Assembly: GCA_016839585.1 (NCBI GenBank)
Contig: JAEOTZ010000073.1
Span: 1 to 63,713, forward strand
DNA from: Promethearchaeota archaeon
GTDB taxonomy: Archaea; Asgardarchaeota; Lokiarchaeia; Sigyniarchaeales; SOKP01
Direction of reading: 5' to 3'
DNA: 63,713 nt
This document shows positions 45,362 through 54,348 of the stretch, one piece after another (within the stretch, counting starts at the first letter, position 1; each line of letters starts with the position of its first letter). The notes under the pieces are model-generated. The model saw only the letters and a program-made list of their open reading frames with translations, made no database searches and had not been told where the DNA came from. The translations under genes were made by a program, and so were the position numbers.

Positions 45362-46610
45362 ATCTCAGAAAGATTTTGTCCAAAAGAGAGAATCTATCAT
45401 TATAAAAGGAAACGTAGCAGCAGCTTATGCTGCAAAATCAGCACGAGTTCAAGTTATTAGTGCTTATCCAATTACTCCACAAACTACTGTGGTTGAAAAA
45501 ATATCTGAATTTGTGGATAATGGGCTAATGCCAGGAACAGAATATATAAAAATGGAGTCAGAACATAGTGTTTTTGCTGCTGTAATTGGTGCAAGTAAAG
45601 CAGGAACTAGAACATTTACAGCAACATCTGGTCAAGGTATATTTTATGCGAATGAAATGATTCATTGGGCTGCAGGTGCTAGACTTCCCATAGTTGTTGC
45701 GATAGCATCTCGAGGACCTGCCCCACCATGGAACATTTGGGCTGATTTTACTGATGTAATAAGTCAACGGGATACAGGATGGATGAGTTGCTTTTGCTCA
45801 GAGCATCAAGAAATATATGATGAAATTTTAATGTCATATAAGGTGTGTGAAGATCATGAGATTCTTCTACCTAAGTTTGTATCTTATGGGGGATTTATTC
45901 TTTCACATACTTCAAAACCAGTCATTCTCGAAGATCAAGATCTTGTAGATAAATTTTTACCTCCATTACCAAGTGAGGAAGGTTGGCCTCATATCTGGAT
46001 AGATCCAAAAAGACCAATGATGTTTGGGAATCTTATCATGCCTTCTAGTTTTTATTATGAATTTAGATTGAAAATTCATGATGCAAATATACGAGCGAAA
46101 GAGAAAATTAAAAAGGTTGCTAAGGAATTTGAGCAAACTTTTGGTAGAAATTATGGTAATGGATTAATTCAAGAATATAAAATGGATAATGCTATTGTGG
46201 GTGTGATTATTTATGGAGATTTGGCTTTACAAATGGAACAAGCTGTTGATGATTTAAGAGATAAAGGGTATAAAGTGGGGATGGTAAAGCTTCGCCATTT
46301 TAGACCTTTTCCAACAGAAGATATAATTGAAGTTGCTAAAAAGGTGAAAGTTCTGGGGGTTATAGATAGAGCAACAGCTTTTGGTTCTCAAACTGGAGGT
46401 CCTGTGAGTTGTGAAGTTAAGGGTGCACTTCATGAAACTAAAGGAACCGCAACAGTATTACCAGTTATTAATGGCTTGGGAGGAAGAGAAGTTACACTTG
46501 AGCAACAAAAAAATCAATTAATAAAATTAGTTAAATATTATGAGACCGGAGAATTTCCTAAAGATGTTATTCATGGAACTCTCTGGGATGGTTTATTGGA
46601 GGTTGAATAA
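45354..46610 (+). CDS. porA: pyruvate/2-oxoacid:ferredoxin oxidoreductase, alpha subunit
   Basis: A 418-residue alpha subunit. The N-terminal GNVAAAYAAKSARVQVISAYPITPQTTVVE and the MESEHSVFAAVIGASKAGTRTFTATSGQG block are the family hallmark, with the pyrimidine-side Thr and Glu used in TPP binding. The C-terminal part VGMVKLRHFRPFPTEDI belongs to the domain that contacts the gamma subunit. Length is usual for PorA of the four-subunit type. The sequence does not by itself separate pyruvate from branched-chain 2-oxoacid specificity. It starts inside the end of PorD. Confidence 0.95.
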   Translation: MTESQKDFVQKRESIIIKGNVAAAYAAKSARVQVISAYPITPQTTVVEKISEFVDNGLMPGTEYIKMESEHSVFAAVIGASKAGTRTFTATSGQGIFYANEMIHWAAGARLPIVVAIASRGPAPPWNIWADFTDVISQRDTGWMSCFCSEHQEIYDEILMSYKVCEDHEILLPKFVSYGGFILSHTSKPVILEDQDLVDKFLPPLPSEEGWPHIWIDPKRPMMFGNLIMPSSFYYEFRLKIHDANIRAKEKIKKVAKEFEQTFGRNYGNGLIQEYKMDNAIVGVIIYGDLALQMEQAVDDLRDKGYKVGMVKLRHFRPFPTEDIIEVAKKVKVLGVIDRATAFGSQTGGPVSCEVKGALHETKGTATVLPVINGLGGREVTLEQQKNQLIKLVKYYETGEFPKDVIHGTLWDGLLEVE

Positions 46611-46614
46611 ATAT

Positions 46615-47556
46615 ATGGTAAAATTAAGAGAAGCTTTAAAATCTTGCCAGGAAGAATATTTCCTTCCAGGAAATTCTTGTTGTGCGGGATGTGGGTTAGA
46701 AATCGCCCTTCGATGGGCAATGAAAGCGTTAGGACCTAATACAGCTCTTGTGACCCCTGCTTCATGTTTGAATGTTGTAGTAGGATTGTGGCCTAAAACA
46801 GCACCTAATTTTCCATTTACAAACATGGCTTTTGCGGCGGGTGCAGCTGCAGCGACAGGTATGTCTGCTGCTTTCAAAGCGAAAGCATATAGGTTTCCAG
46901 GAAGCGGATGGGATGAGATGACATCACTTACATTTGCTGGGGATGGTGGTACTGCAGATATTGGGATTCAGGGTTTAAGCGGAGCAGCAGAACGAAATTC
47001 TGACCAAATCTATGTATGTTACGACAATGAAGCATATATGAATACAGGTATCCAAAGATCTTCAAGTACTCCTCATGGTGCATGGACAACCACAACCACA
47101 AAGGGAAAGGATCGCTTCAAGAAGAATCTTCCCGCAATTATGGCGGCTCATGATATGCCTTATGTAGCTACTTGTTCTATTAGTGAACCACTTGATTTAT
47201 ATGATAAATTTAAAAAAGCTAAATCGATTAAGGGCTGTAGATATATCCATATTATGGCACCTTGTTGTACTGGATGGGGATTTAATTCTGAAGATACAAT
47301 AGAAATAGCTCGATTAGCTGTAAAAACAGGTTCATGGATTTTATATGAAGTAGAAAATGGAATCATGACTTTATCAAAAGCGAGTAGACTACTCTTGGAT
47401 CCTTCTAAGAGAACTCCACTGATGGATTATCTTTCTAAACAAAAAAGATTCGCAAATATTTCAGAAAAGGATCTAATTGAACTCCAAGAATATTTGGATC
47501 ATACTTGGAAACGACTTGAAGCTGACTTAAGTTGCCAAGACCAATATCCAAAATAA
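46615..47556 (+). CDS. porB: pyruvate/2-oxoacid:ferredoxin oxidoreductase, beta (TPP-binding) subunit
   Basis: About 313 residues from ATG 46615, four bases after the alpha stop; the good ribosome-binding site GGAGG (46598-46602) fits this start and not the longer frame from 46540. Cluster ligands are seen in GNSCCAGCG near residue 20 and CC in APCCTGWG near residue 217. The TPP/Mg motif GDGGTADIGIQGLSGAAERN is near residue 107, followed by NEAYMNTG. This subunit with alpha forms the active site. It closes the operon. Confidence 0.95.
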   Translation: MVKLREALKSCQEEYFLPGNSCCAGCGLEIALRWAMKALGPNTALVTPASCLNVVVGLWPKTAPNFPFTNMAFAAGAAAATGMSAAFKAKAYRFPGSGWDEMTSLTFAGDGGTADIGIQGLSGAAERNSDQIYVCYDNEAYMNTGIQRSSSTPHGAWTTTTTKGKDRFKKNLPAIMAAHDMPYVATCSISEPLDLYDKFKKAKSIKGCRYIHIMAPCCTGWGFNSEDTIEIARLAVKTGSWILYEVENGIMTLSKASRLLLDPSKRTPLMDYLSKQKRFANISEKDLIELQEYLDHTWKRLEADLSCQDQYPK

Positions 47557-47616
47557 TCTTTAAATTTTTAGTTATCTCATCTTATATTATTAATTTTAAT
47601 TTTTGATTGAGCTCAA

Positions 47617-48282
47617 ATGGGATTTTTAATAAGGCTGGCTGGGAAAGATTTAAAAGATACTGAGTTTTATTTACAAATTGCGGCAGAGAATATAATCGAA
47701 GGAAAAATAATTGCTTTTCCTACTAATTCTGTTTATGGTATAGGCGGTGATCCACAAAATCTTGATGTTGTTGAGCGAATATTTGAGATAAAATTTCGAG
47801 ATCGATCTAAAGGATTATTATTACTCGTTTCTGACTTTGAGGAAGCTTCTAAAATAGTTGAATTTAATGAAGTTGCTAAAAAATTAGCGGATAAATATTG
47901 GCCAGGACAATTAACTCTAATTTTAAAAAGAAAGGAACCAAATATCATCCCCTTAGAAGTATCAGCTCATCAAGATACATTAGGTTTAAGAGTTCCTGAG
48001 AATAAAATCATTTTAAAGATTCTAAGGATATTAAAGGAGAAAGAGTATTTAGGGGGGCTAATAGGGACTTCTGCTAATTACTCAGGTGAACCTCCTTCTA
48101 TTAGTGGAGATGAAGTAGTAAAAAAATTATTAAGCCCAATAGATTTAATAATAGATGGAGGGAAATCAAAATCAAAAACCCCTACAACAATTATCGACTG
48201 TACCACTCAAGAGTTAAAATTTTTGCGAATTGGAAAGATTTCTAAAGAAGAAATAAATGATTATTTGTCTAGTTTTCAATAA
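47617..48282 (+). CDS. sua5: threonylcarbamoyl-AMP synthase (Sua5/YrdC family)
   Basis: A 221-residue YrdC-domain enzyme making threonylcarbamoyl-AMP for the t6A37 modification of tRNA. KIIAFPTNSVYGIGGDPQN near residue 30, FRDRSKGLLLLV, WPGQLTLILKRK near residue 95, LGLRVPE and GGLIGTSANYSG near residue 150 are the conserved blocks. It lacks the extra C-terminal Sua5 domain, so it is the short TsaC-like form. The KEOPS subunits Cgi121 and Pcc1, which complete the pathway, are encoded within 6 kb. Start ATG. Confidence 0.93.
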   Translation: MGFLIRLAGKDLKDTEFYLQIAAENIIEGKIIAFPTNSVYGIGGDPQNLDVVERIFEIKFRDRSKGLLLLVSDFEEASKIVEFNEVAKKLADKYWPGQLTLILKRKEPNIIPLEVSAHQDTLGLRVPENKIILKILRILKEKEYLGGLIGTSANYSGEPPSISGDEVVKKLLSPIDLIIDGGKSKSKTPTTIIDCTTQELKFLRIGKISKEEINDYLSSFQ

Positions 48283-48293
48283 AAAATAATAGT

Positions 48294-48806
48294 GTGATAA
48301 AATTGAAAAATTTTAATTTGCTAGTCTCAACATCTAGGTTCAATGAAATTAATGCAAAGGCAGAACTTTGGTTTACACTATTAATATGCGGTGATGATTA
48401 TCCGATTATCTCAAGATTAAATTTTCCGGGATTGGTATCAGGTTTAACCAATTTGAGTACTAAAGAGGTAGTTTTAAAAATTAAGAAAATTTTAGAAAAA
48501 GATCCATATTTTTTTCAATATATTTTAAAAATAATTCCAATAGATTTTGTTTGTGAGACAAACTCTCAAGTTATAAATCAATTAGTAGAATTGCATTATA
48601 GAGATTATTTTAATGATACAGATTCTTATAAAATAACATTAAAACGTAGGAAACATGAGCAAATTGAAAGAGTCAATTTTATACAAAAACTTGCTAAAAA
48701 CATTCCTAATAAAGTAGATCTTGAAAACCCTGATAAAATTATTAGAATAGAGATTCTGGGTAGTATTTGTGGAATATCATTTCTATCAAAAGAGGATACT
48801 ATTTAA
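48294..48806 (+). CDS. THUMP-domain protein (Tan1-like)
   Basis: A 170-residue protein with a THUMP-type fold: NFNLLVSTSRFNEINAKAEL at the start, the central ILEKDPYFFQYILKIIPIDF, and YKITLKRRKHEQIERVNFIQKLA followed by IIRIEILGSICGISFL at the end. This pattern matches single THUMP proteins such as Tan1, the tRNA-binding partner in N4-acetylcytidine formation. It follows sua5 by 11 nt and starts with GTG, so the two are an operon of tRNA-modification genes. A catalytic partner is not in the window. Confidence 0.8.
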   Translation: MIKLKNFNLLVSTSRFNEINAKAELWFTLLICGDDYPIISRLNFPGLVSGLTNLSTKEVVLKIKKILEKDPYFFQYILKIIPIDFVCETNSQVINQLVELHYRDYFNDTDSYKITLKRRKHEQIERVNFIQKLAKNIPNKVDLENPDKIIRIEILGSICGISFLSKEDTI

Positions 48807-48829
48807 ATTAAAATTTATATAAAGTGAAA

Positions 48830-49519
48830 TTAATCAACTTTTAGCTTCTCTGTATTTAAAAGAGCCATTTTTTCACATAATAAATCATGAAGAGCCATAT
48901 ACATGGCGTTTAAATTATAATCTAATTGCTTTTCGTTAAAATTATGAACTCCATAGGATTTTAAAATAGAGGAGAGTTGCTTATTGGAGATCTCATAAAA
49001 GTTTTGAATCATGTTGAATTTTTCAACTGATTGGTCGTTTATTGTTATATTTATTTCATAAGCGTTTAAATTTAGTAATATATTATTGTTAATTTCTTTT
49101 AAATTATTTACTGAAGAAATAATACACGATATTAAGTTATTCTTTTTTAAATCAATATCAGTAATCCCAAAAGCATCAATTCCTTTACTAATTTGCCGAT
49201 TAGTTGATAAATATAGGAATATTTCAATATTTCTTTTATTTGAAATATTTAAATTTTGAAGAAATGCCTTTTGTAGATAATATCCTGCTGTAAAGATATG
49301 ATCTTGGTTTAAAATATATTTACTCTTGATAAGTTGTATAGTTGAGTTTAAAAATTTATTTTGAATAGCTTCAATTTTATCAAAAATAAGATCTTCGGCT
49401 TTTTTCTCATCCGTAATTTTATTTATCTCAAGAAATTTCTTTAGATCGATCCTAATTTGATTTATCCCAATAAAATAGTGTAAATTTAAATCTTTAATTT
49501 TAAATTCCTTTACAATCAT
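48830..49519 (-). CDS. cgi121: Cgi121-like KEOPS subunit
   Basis: About 229 residues from the ATG at 49519, which overlaps the TGA of the upstream ecfT as ATGA; a start at 49543 would overlap more. The block ISNKRNIEIFLYLSTNRQIS followed by KGIDAFGITD is the conserved core of Cgi121, and YILNQDHIFTAGYYLQKAF precedes it as expected. Cgi121 binds the Bud32 kinase and tRNA in the KEOPS complex that makes t6A. The C-terminal 80 residues are longer than in small archaeal homologues. Placement beside sua5 and the THUMP gene supports the call. Confidence 0.78.
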   Translation of the reverse strand: MIVKEFKIKDLNLHYFIGINQIRIDLKKFLEINKITDEKKAEDLIFDKIEAIQNKFLNSTIQLIKSKYILNQDHIFTAGYYLQKAFLQNLNISNKRNIEIFLYLSTNRQISKGIDAFGITDIDLKKNNLISCIISSVNNLKEINNNILLNLNAYEINITINDQSVEKFNMIQNFYEISNKQLSSILKSYGVHNFNEKQLDYNLNAMYMALHDLLCEKMALLNTEKLKVD

Positions 49520-50283
49520 ACTATCAATTCCCAACTCAGCCAATCTGGCATGATTGCGAAATTAATTCGAACTATAATTGAAATTATTAAAAATGATAAT
49601 AAATATAATGTAAAAATCCAATCTTTAAATGAATATTTTATTGTATAATAATATGTACGTTCTTTTTTGCTTCCAAATGCTCTAGATTCAAGAGCTTCTG
49701 CTACATTGAAAGCTCTTTTTATAGAACAAATTATTAAGGGAATTAATAGGGGAAAAAGGTTTTTAATTTGATTGATAAGCCCACTTCTTAGCATTTCATA
49801 TCCTCGACTTTGTTGAGCATCTATAATATTTTGTGCTTCAGTTGCAATTGTAGGGATAAATCTGAAAGCTAATGATAAAGAAAAGGCAAATTCATAAGGA
49901 AATTTCATTGATATTAAAGATAATGCTAAATCATTCGGATCAGAAGTCAAGAAAAAGATTGAAAAAGCCGATACCATTATGCAAATTCTAATAATCATTG
50001 AAATTGCAAATGACAATGACAGAAAAAAAGTATTTAAAATTATTATCATAAGAATTAAATATGATAAGCCTTGGATGCTTTTGAGCCATTGTATTATTAA
50101 TTTTCCTGCCAAAATAAGAGGTATTAAACTCAAGAAAATTAAGATTAAAGGAATGATTTCAGTAAAAAGTAAAGCACTAATAGAGTATATTAATGCAAAT
50201 ATTAATTTTGCTCGCGGATCCAAGTTATGGATGAATGAATCTTTTTTCATGAACTTAAAAGCATTGAGAAATTCTAAAGACAT
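49516..50283 (-). CDS. ecfT: ECF transporter transmembrane component (EcfT/CbiQ)
   Basis: A 255-residue membrane protein with about five hydrophobic segments. A coupling region holds two Ala/Ser-Arg-Gly-type motifs: DAQQSRGYEML near residue 162 and ALESRAFGSKK near residue 200, which dock the two ATPases. DPRAKLIFALIYSISALLF near the N-terminus is also typical. It follows the two ATPase genes without a gap. With no substrate-binding S component in the window, it probably serves several vitamin transporters encoded elsewhere (group II ECF). Confidence 0.92.
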   Translation of the reverse strand: MSLEFLNAFKFMKKDSFIHNLDPRAKLIFALIYSISALLFTEIIPLILIFLSLIPLILAGKLIIQWLKSIQGLSYLILMIIILNTFFLSLSFAISMIIRICIMVSAFSIFFLTSDPNDLALSLISMKFPYEFAFSLSLAFRFIPTIATEAQNIIDAQQSRGYEMLRSGLINQIKNLFPLLIPLIICSIKRAFNVAEALESRAFGSKKERTYYYTIKYSFKDWIFTLYLLSFLIISIIVRINFAIMPDWLSWELIV

Positions 50284-51165
50284 TTAATCATTACCCTCCA
50301 CGATCTCACTGGTTTTATTTTTTATAAAATCTTTAATGAAATTGATCAATTTACCCTTTGAAAATAAGTTATTTGGACATTCAATTCCTGATTTTTGTAA
50401 AGCTAAATTAATTTGATGAGTTTGGGGTAATATTAAAGATGATTTTTCAACTAATATTTGATTGCCTAATACTTTTTCTGTAGGCCCATCAGCCAAAATT
50501 AGTCCATCTGCCATTAAAATCGTTCTTGGTATATATTCATTGGCAAATTCAATGTTATGAGTGACTATTATTATTGTTTTTCCTTTCTTCCTTTCATTTT
50601 TAATTAAGTTAATTAAAAATTCAATTTCTCTTCCATCTTGTCCCAATGTAGGTTCATCAAATACTATAATATCAGGATCTCTGCAGATTATGGAAGCCAG
50701 AGCTAATTTTTTTGCTTCTCCACCAGATAAATTAAGTGGAGATCTATTTCTATACTTTTCAAGGTTAAATTCTTTTAATATTTCATTTGTTTTGTTTTGA
50801 ATTTCTCCTTTAGTGAACTCAAAACTTTTTAATGAAAATTCAATCTCATCCTTTACAGAGTTTGAAAATAATTGATGCATTGGATTTTGAAAAATAACAC
50901 CTACTTTTTTTGATAAAGTTGCTATACTTTTAGAAGCAATATTTTCACCATAAAGGTATATTGTTCCATTTTTTGGACGGATTAACCCATTTAAAGTCCT
51001 GATTAGAGTTGTTTTTCCAGCTCCATTCTTACCCATAATTCCTATTAATTCTTTATTATCGATTTTCAAATTAATATTTCTTAATGCTTTGGTCCCGCTA
51101 GGATAAGTAAAATCTACATTGTCTATGAGAATTAAGGGTAATTGTTTCTCTATATCTTTCACCAA
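50284..51165 (-). CDS. ecfA: ECF transporter ATPase
   Basis: A 293-residue ABC ATPase. Walker A GKNGAGKTT near residue 40, Q-loop FQNPMHQLFS near residue 87, signature LNLSGGEAKKLALA near residue 142, Walker B IIVFDEPTLGQDG near residue 160 and the switch His in IVTHNIEF near residue 200. One of two ATPases that drive vitamin uptake through EcfT. It ends directly at the start of ecfT and follows the other ATPase by 9 nt. The C-terminal extension is usual for ECF ATPases. Confidence 0.94.
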   Translation of the reverse strand: MVKDIEKQLPLILIDNVDFTYPSGTKALRNINLKIDNKELIGIMGKNGAGKTTLIRTLNGLIRPKNGTIYLYGENIASKSIATLSKKVGVIFQNPMHQLFSNSVKDEIEFSLKSFEFTKGEIQNKTNEILKEFNLEKYRNRSPLNLSGGEAKKLALASIICRDPDIIVFDEPTLGQDGREIEFLINLIKNERKKGKTIIIVTHNIEFANEYIPRTILMADGLILADGPTEKVLGNQILVEKSSLILPQTHQINLALQKSGIECPNNLFSKGKLINFIKDFIKNKTSEIVEGND

Positions 51166-51174
51166 CCTGTTTAA

Positions 51175-52011
51175 TCATAAACCTTTTAAATAATTGATTA
51201 CCTTAGAAATGGAAGTGGGTATATATTGATTAAATAATTTTTCTTCTTTTAATTGATTGAAAATTGAATAAATGACAGGTTTATTTAATCTTAATGTATG
51301 AAAGTTAGTACCATTAATAATTTTATCACTATTATCATGTTCAATTAAGTTTCCATCTTTCATTAAAATTATTTCATTGGCAAATGGCAGGACTAAATCT
51401 AAACGATGTTCACTAATCAAAATAGTTATCTGTTTTTCTATTTGAATTTCTTTTAACAATTCAATTATTTTTTTTGCCATATAAGGGTCCAATAAGGCAG
51501 TAGGTTCATCTAAAACAATGATTTTTGGTTCGAGGACTAAAATTGAAGCAATAGCTACCCTTTGTTGTTCACCACCACTTAATTCAAAGGGTGCTTTATC
51601 TAAAAGGTGTTCAATTTCTGTTATTTTAGTAACTTCTTTTATTTTCTTCGAAATTTCTACAGATTCAATCCCCAAATTCTCTAAACCAAAGGCAATTTCA
51701 TGCTCTACATTCATTGCAACTAATTGATTCTCAGGATTTTGAAACACTATGCCGACTTCAGTTGATAAATCTGCAATTGGTGTTATTGTTGTATCCTTTC
51801 CAGAGATTTCAACACTTCCCCTATAAAATCCTGAATAAAATTGAGGGATTAAACCATTCATGCATCTAATTAACGTCGTTTTACCAGATCCCGTTTCTCC
51901 ACAGAGTAATATAAACTTATTGTCTTCAATCTTTAAATTAATATTGTTTAGTGCATACTCTTCATTCCCTTTATATCGATAGTAGAAGTTTTTATATTCA
52001 ATTAAAGTCAT
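51175..52011 (-). CDS. ecfA: ECF transporter ATPase (second copy)
   Basis: A 278-residue ABC ATPase, first gene of the ECF operon. Walker A GETGSGKTT near residue 38, Q-loop FQNPENQLVA near residue 88, signature FELSGGEQQRVAIAS near residue 140, Walker B IIVLDEPTALLDP near residue 160 and the His switch in SEHRLDLV near residue 198. FQNPENQ is diagnostic for energy-coupling-factor ATPases. The start is an ATG at 52011; divergence from the DHH gene downstream is not seen, as both are on the minus strand. Confidence 0.94.
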   Translation of the reverse strand: MTLIEYKNFYYRYKGNEEYALNNINLKIEDNKFILLCGETGSGKTTLIRCMNGLIPQFYSGFYRGSVEISGKDTTITPIADLSTEVGIVFQNPENQLVAMNVEHEIAFGLENLGIESVEISKKIKEVTKITEIEHLLDKAPFELSGGEQQRVAIASILVLEPKIIVLDEPTALLDPYMAKKIIELLKEIQIEKQITILISEHRLDLVLPFANEIILMKDGNLIEHDNSDKIINGTNFHTLRLNKPVIYSIFNQLKEEKLFNQYIPTSISKVINYLKGL

Positions 52012-52053
52012 ACTTACAGAAAATTCATTTCCACTTTTGATTATTAATAATAT

Positions 52054-53067
52054 CTATTCATTTAAAACTTGTTTAATTTTCTCAATGATTTTATCTAAAA
52101 TATTTTTTACTTCCATTTTGCAAGTTAAAGATGCCGCACCATCATGTCCACCACCACTTCCTTCACAATATTCTGATATTTCTTCTAAAATTTTGCCAAC
52201 ATGTAAACCTGTTCTTAAACAAAGGTTTTTTTTTGCCCTTATTGTAATTATTGATTCTAACTTTTCTTTTGAATGTACAATACCAATATCAAATCCTACT
52301 TTAATCAACATCGATGCAATATTAGATCCATAACTACTAACATTTGTTATTCCAATTAAATAATCTCCTTCACGATATAGTCCAACTCTTTGTAAGCCCT
52401 TTATTTTTGCTATTTTCTCAGACAGTTCTACCTCTGTCTCAAGTAATAATTTTATATCTTGAATATCTAAATCATTATTCAATAAGTTACTTACGTTTTT
52501 AATGGTTCTATTGTTTCCATATCTAAAGTAACCTGTGTCTGTTAAAATAGCAGCAGCTATAAGAAATCTAATAGGAGGAGTTAATTTTAAGTTATACCTT
52601 TCAAACAATTCTAAAATAATTTCTGCTGTAGAAGAAAAGTTCTCAAATATTAAATTTAATGGATTTAAAGTATCTAAATTATTTTTTTTTTCTAAATAAT
52701 GGTGGTCTATAAAAATAAAGGGAATTTTAGATTCTGAAATTTCGAAATTTCTATCTAAAGCTGTTTGACTTGTTTTATTCGTATCTAATATTAAACAGAC
52801 GTTAAAATCTGTTAAATTAATGGATTTCTCATAAAAAAAGTTAAAATTAAGAAACTTTCTACAAAGTTTTTTCATAAATTCTTTTGTAGGTTTTGAAAGG
52901 TCTGAAAAAATTATAGAGACTTGTTGATTTTCAAAGTATTGGTTTAAAAAATATTTTAACCCATAACAAGATGCTAAACCATCAATATCAACTAAATCAT
53001 GAGTTGTAATCAAAATTTTTTTATTTTTTAAATATGCTAGAAAAACACTAAATTCATTAGTGGACAT
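52054..53067 (-). CDS. DHH/DHHA1-family phosphoesterase
   Basis: A 337-residue DHH phosphoesterase. Motif I HDLVDIDGLAS near residue 24, motif II LILDTNKTSQ near residue 95, motif III FIDHHYLEKK near residue 116, and the DHHA1 glycine-rich GSGGGHDGAASLT near residue 310. The family includes nanoRNases, cyclic-dinucleotide phosphodiesterases and archaeal RecJ-like nucleases. The compact size and GGGHDGAA ending fit an NrnA-like or archaeal RecJ-like enzyme. Substrate is open. It lies upstream of the ECF operon on the same strand, with eL43 divergent. Confidence 0.9.
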   Translation of the reverse strand: MSTNEFSVFLAYLKNKKILITTHDLVDIDGLASCYGLKYFLNQYFENQQVSIIFSDLSKPTKEFMKKLCRKFLNFNFFYEKSINLTDFNVCLILDTNKTSQTALDRNFEISESKIPFIFIDHHYLEKKNNLDTLNPLNLIFENFSSTAEIILELFERYNLKLTPPIRFLIAAAILTDTGYFRYGNNRTIKNVSNLLNNDLDIQDIKLLLETEVELSEKIAKIKGLQRVGLYREGDYLIGITNVSSYGSNIASMLIKVGFDIGIVHSKEKLESIITIRAKKNLCLRTGLHVGKILEEISEYCEGSGGGHDGAASLTCKMEVKNILDKIIEKIKQVLNE

Positions 53068-53124
53068 AATATTTGAAAAATCAATTATTATATTATTAAA
53101 ATTATTTAGAACCTAATTAATTAA

Positions 53125-53141
53125 GTTTTTTTATATAAATA
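53125..53141 (+). promoter_or_regulatory. candidate BoxA/TATA promoter for the eL43 operon
   Basis: The stretch TTTTTTTATATAAATAG within the 156-nt gap before eL43 matches the archaeal BoxA (TTTATATA) best in that region. With the usual 25-nt spacing it would start transcription near 53160 and leave a leader of about 60 nt. AT-rich DNA makes chance matches common. Confidence 0.3.
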
Positions 53142-53223
53142 GAAAAGTTAATTTAAAATTAAAAATTAAGATTATTAAATTAGTTATCAAGGTTATTCAT
53201 GCCTGTAATTTGAAGTGATTTGA

Positions 53224-53514
53224 ATGCCCAGTAAAAAGGTTGGAATCAGTGGTCGGTTTAAGGCGAGATACGGTGCTACTCTCAGAAAAAGATGGAGACA
53301 GATCATGGAAAAACAAAAAGGTGATAGTATGCGATGCCCTAAATGTGAAACAAGAGGATCAATTTATCGTGTCTCTGTAGGTATTTGGCATTGTAAAAAG
53401 TGTAACGCAAAGTTTACTGGTGGTGCTTATAATATAGAAACACCTCGAGGTGCAGAATCTTTTCGCGTTGCGAAACGCAAGCAGAGAGAATTAGAAGTAA
53501 TTGAGGAAGAATGA
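53224..53514 (+). CDS. rpl37ae: large-subunit ribosomal protein eL43 (L37Ae)
   Basis: A 96-residue zinc-ribbon ribosomal protein. The N-terminus KKVGISGRFKARYGATLRKR is highly conserved, and the two Cys pairs CPKCETRG and CKKCNAKFTGGAY bind zinc. It starts the small operon eL43-pcc1-prefoldin beta, which in many archaea is the tail of the exosome superoperon. The RNA polymerase subunit P gene that often follows eL43 is absent. Its TGA overlaps the pcc1 ATG as ATGA. Confidence 0.97.
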   Translation: MPSKKVGISGRFKARYGATLRKRWRQIMEKQKGDSMRCPKCETRGSIYRVSVGIWHCKKCNAKFTGGAYNIETPRGAESFRVAKRKQRELEVIEEE

Positions 53515-53783
53515 ATCCAACTAATTATTTTACAATAAAAGCTACAATTGAAATAATATTTAAGAATCCTCAATTACGTGATATTTCTTATAACTCTTTC
53601 TCACCAGAATTCAAGAGGTTACAAACAAAGAGATCAGTAGTTTTAATGGAAAAAAAGAGTAATAATTCTTTATCATTTCAAATAGAGAGTCAAGATATTA
53701 CTGCTTTTAGAGCAACTTTAAATGAGATTATAAGTTTTGGGAAAATAATTGATAATACATTAAAAATTACTGATAATTCATAG
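53511..53783 (+). CDS. pcc1: Pcc1-like KEOPS subunit
   Basis: A 90-residue protein of the CTAG/Pcc1 family: TIKATIEIIFKNPQLRDISY, a middle strand SLSFQIESQDITAFRATLNE with the conserved RATLNE element, and a short end. Pcc1 dimerises and binds Kae1 in the KEOPS complex making t6A in tRNA. The ATGA overlap with eL43 and the following prefoldin gene are the conserved archaeal context, which strongly supports this otherwise small and variable protein. Confidence 0.87.
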   Translation: MNPTNYFTIKATIEIIFKNPQLRDISYNSFSPEFKRLQTKRSVVLMEKKSNNSLSFQIESQDITAFRATLNEIISFGKIIDNTLKITDNS

Positions 53784-53851
53784 GAAAAGGATTTATTATT
53801 TAATATATAAAATAATTTATTGAAATAATAAACATAGAGTAATGGAAAAGT

Positions 53852-54214
53852 ATGACTATAAATCTAGACGAGTTAGATGAAGAACAAAGAAAGAAAATAA
53901 TTAATTTAAACAATCTACAACAATCCTTTGAATTTATAACAACTCAAAGAATTCAGCTTGAAAGCAATCTCAGGGATACAGAGATAGCTATAGAGGAGTT
54001 AGAAAAAATTAACCCAGATGACGCTGTATACAAAGCAATAGGAGGAATTTTGTTAAAGAGTGAGAAAAATAAATTATTAGATGAGAAAAAAAGTTTGAAA
54101 GTTACTTTGGAGATGCGATTGAAAACATTGAAGCAAAAAGAAGAACGTGTAAAGAATCAAATCGAGACTATGAGAAAGTCTCTACAAGCCGAGTTTCAAG
54201 CTAAAGGAGATTAA
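53852..54214 (+). CDS. pfdB: prefoldin beta subunit
   Basis: A 120-residue coiled-coil protein with the beta-prefoldin layout: N-terminal helix (NLNNLQQSFEFITTQRIQLE), the hairpin AVYKAIGGILLKSEKNKLLD near residue 60, and a C-terminal helix. Two beta and four alpha subunits-type assemblies form the jellyfish chaperone that hands unfolded proteins to the thermosome. It closes the eL43 operon and converges on rrp42 with 134 nt between stops. Confidence 0.92.
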   Translation: MTINLDELDEEQRKKIINLNNLQQSFEFITTQRIQLESNLRDTEIAIEELEKINPDDAVYKAIGGILLKSEKNKLLDEKKSLKVTLEMRLKTLKQKEERVKNQIETMRKSLQAEFQAKGD

Positions 54215-54224
54215 CTGGAGGATT

Positions 54225-54347
54225 TTTTATTTTTGAATTTCTCACATACTATTTTTTTCCAGTGCATTAGTATGATTTTAAATAACTTGAATTTTTTATT
54301 CTCTTTTTGTTTTAAATAAGTTTAAAAAAAATTTTTAGTTTAAAAAA
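54225..54347. terminator. T-rich convergent termination region
   Basis: The gap between the convergent pfdB and rrp42 genes carries several runs of T on the + strand (ATTTTTTATTTTT, TATTTTTTTCC, AATTTTTTATTC) and a run of A near its right end that reads as T on the minus strand. Archaeal termination commonly uses such U-tracts without a hairpin. The role is inferred from position. Confidence 0.35.
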
Positions 54348-54348
54348 A

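Noticed and set aside
46540-46614. Longer porB frame beginning at 46540
   Set aside because: It overlaps porA by 70 nt, the extra residues do not look like PorB, and a good GGAGG sits just before ATG 46615.
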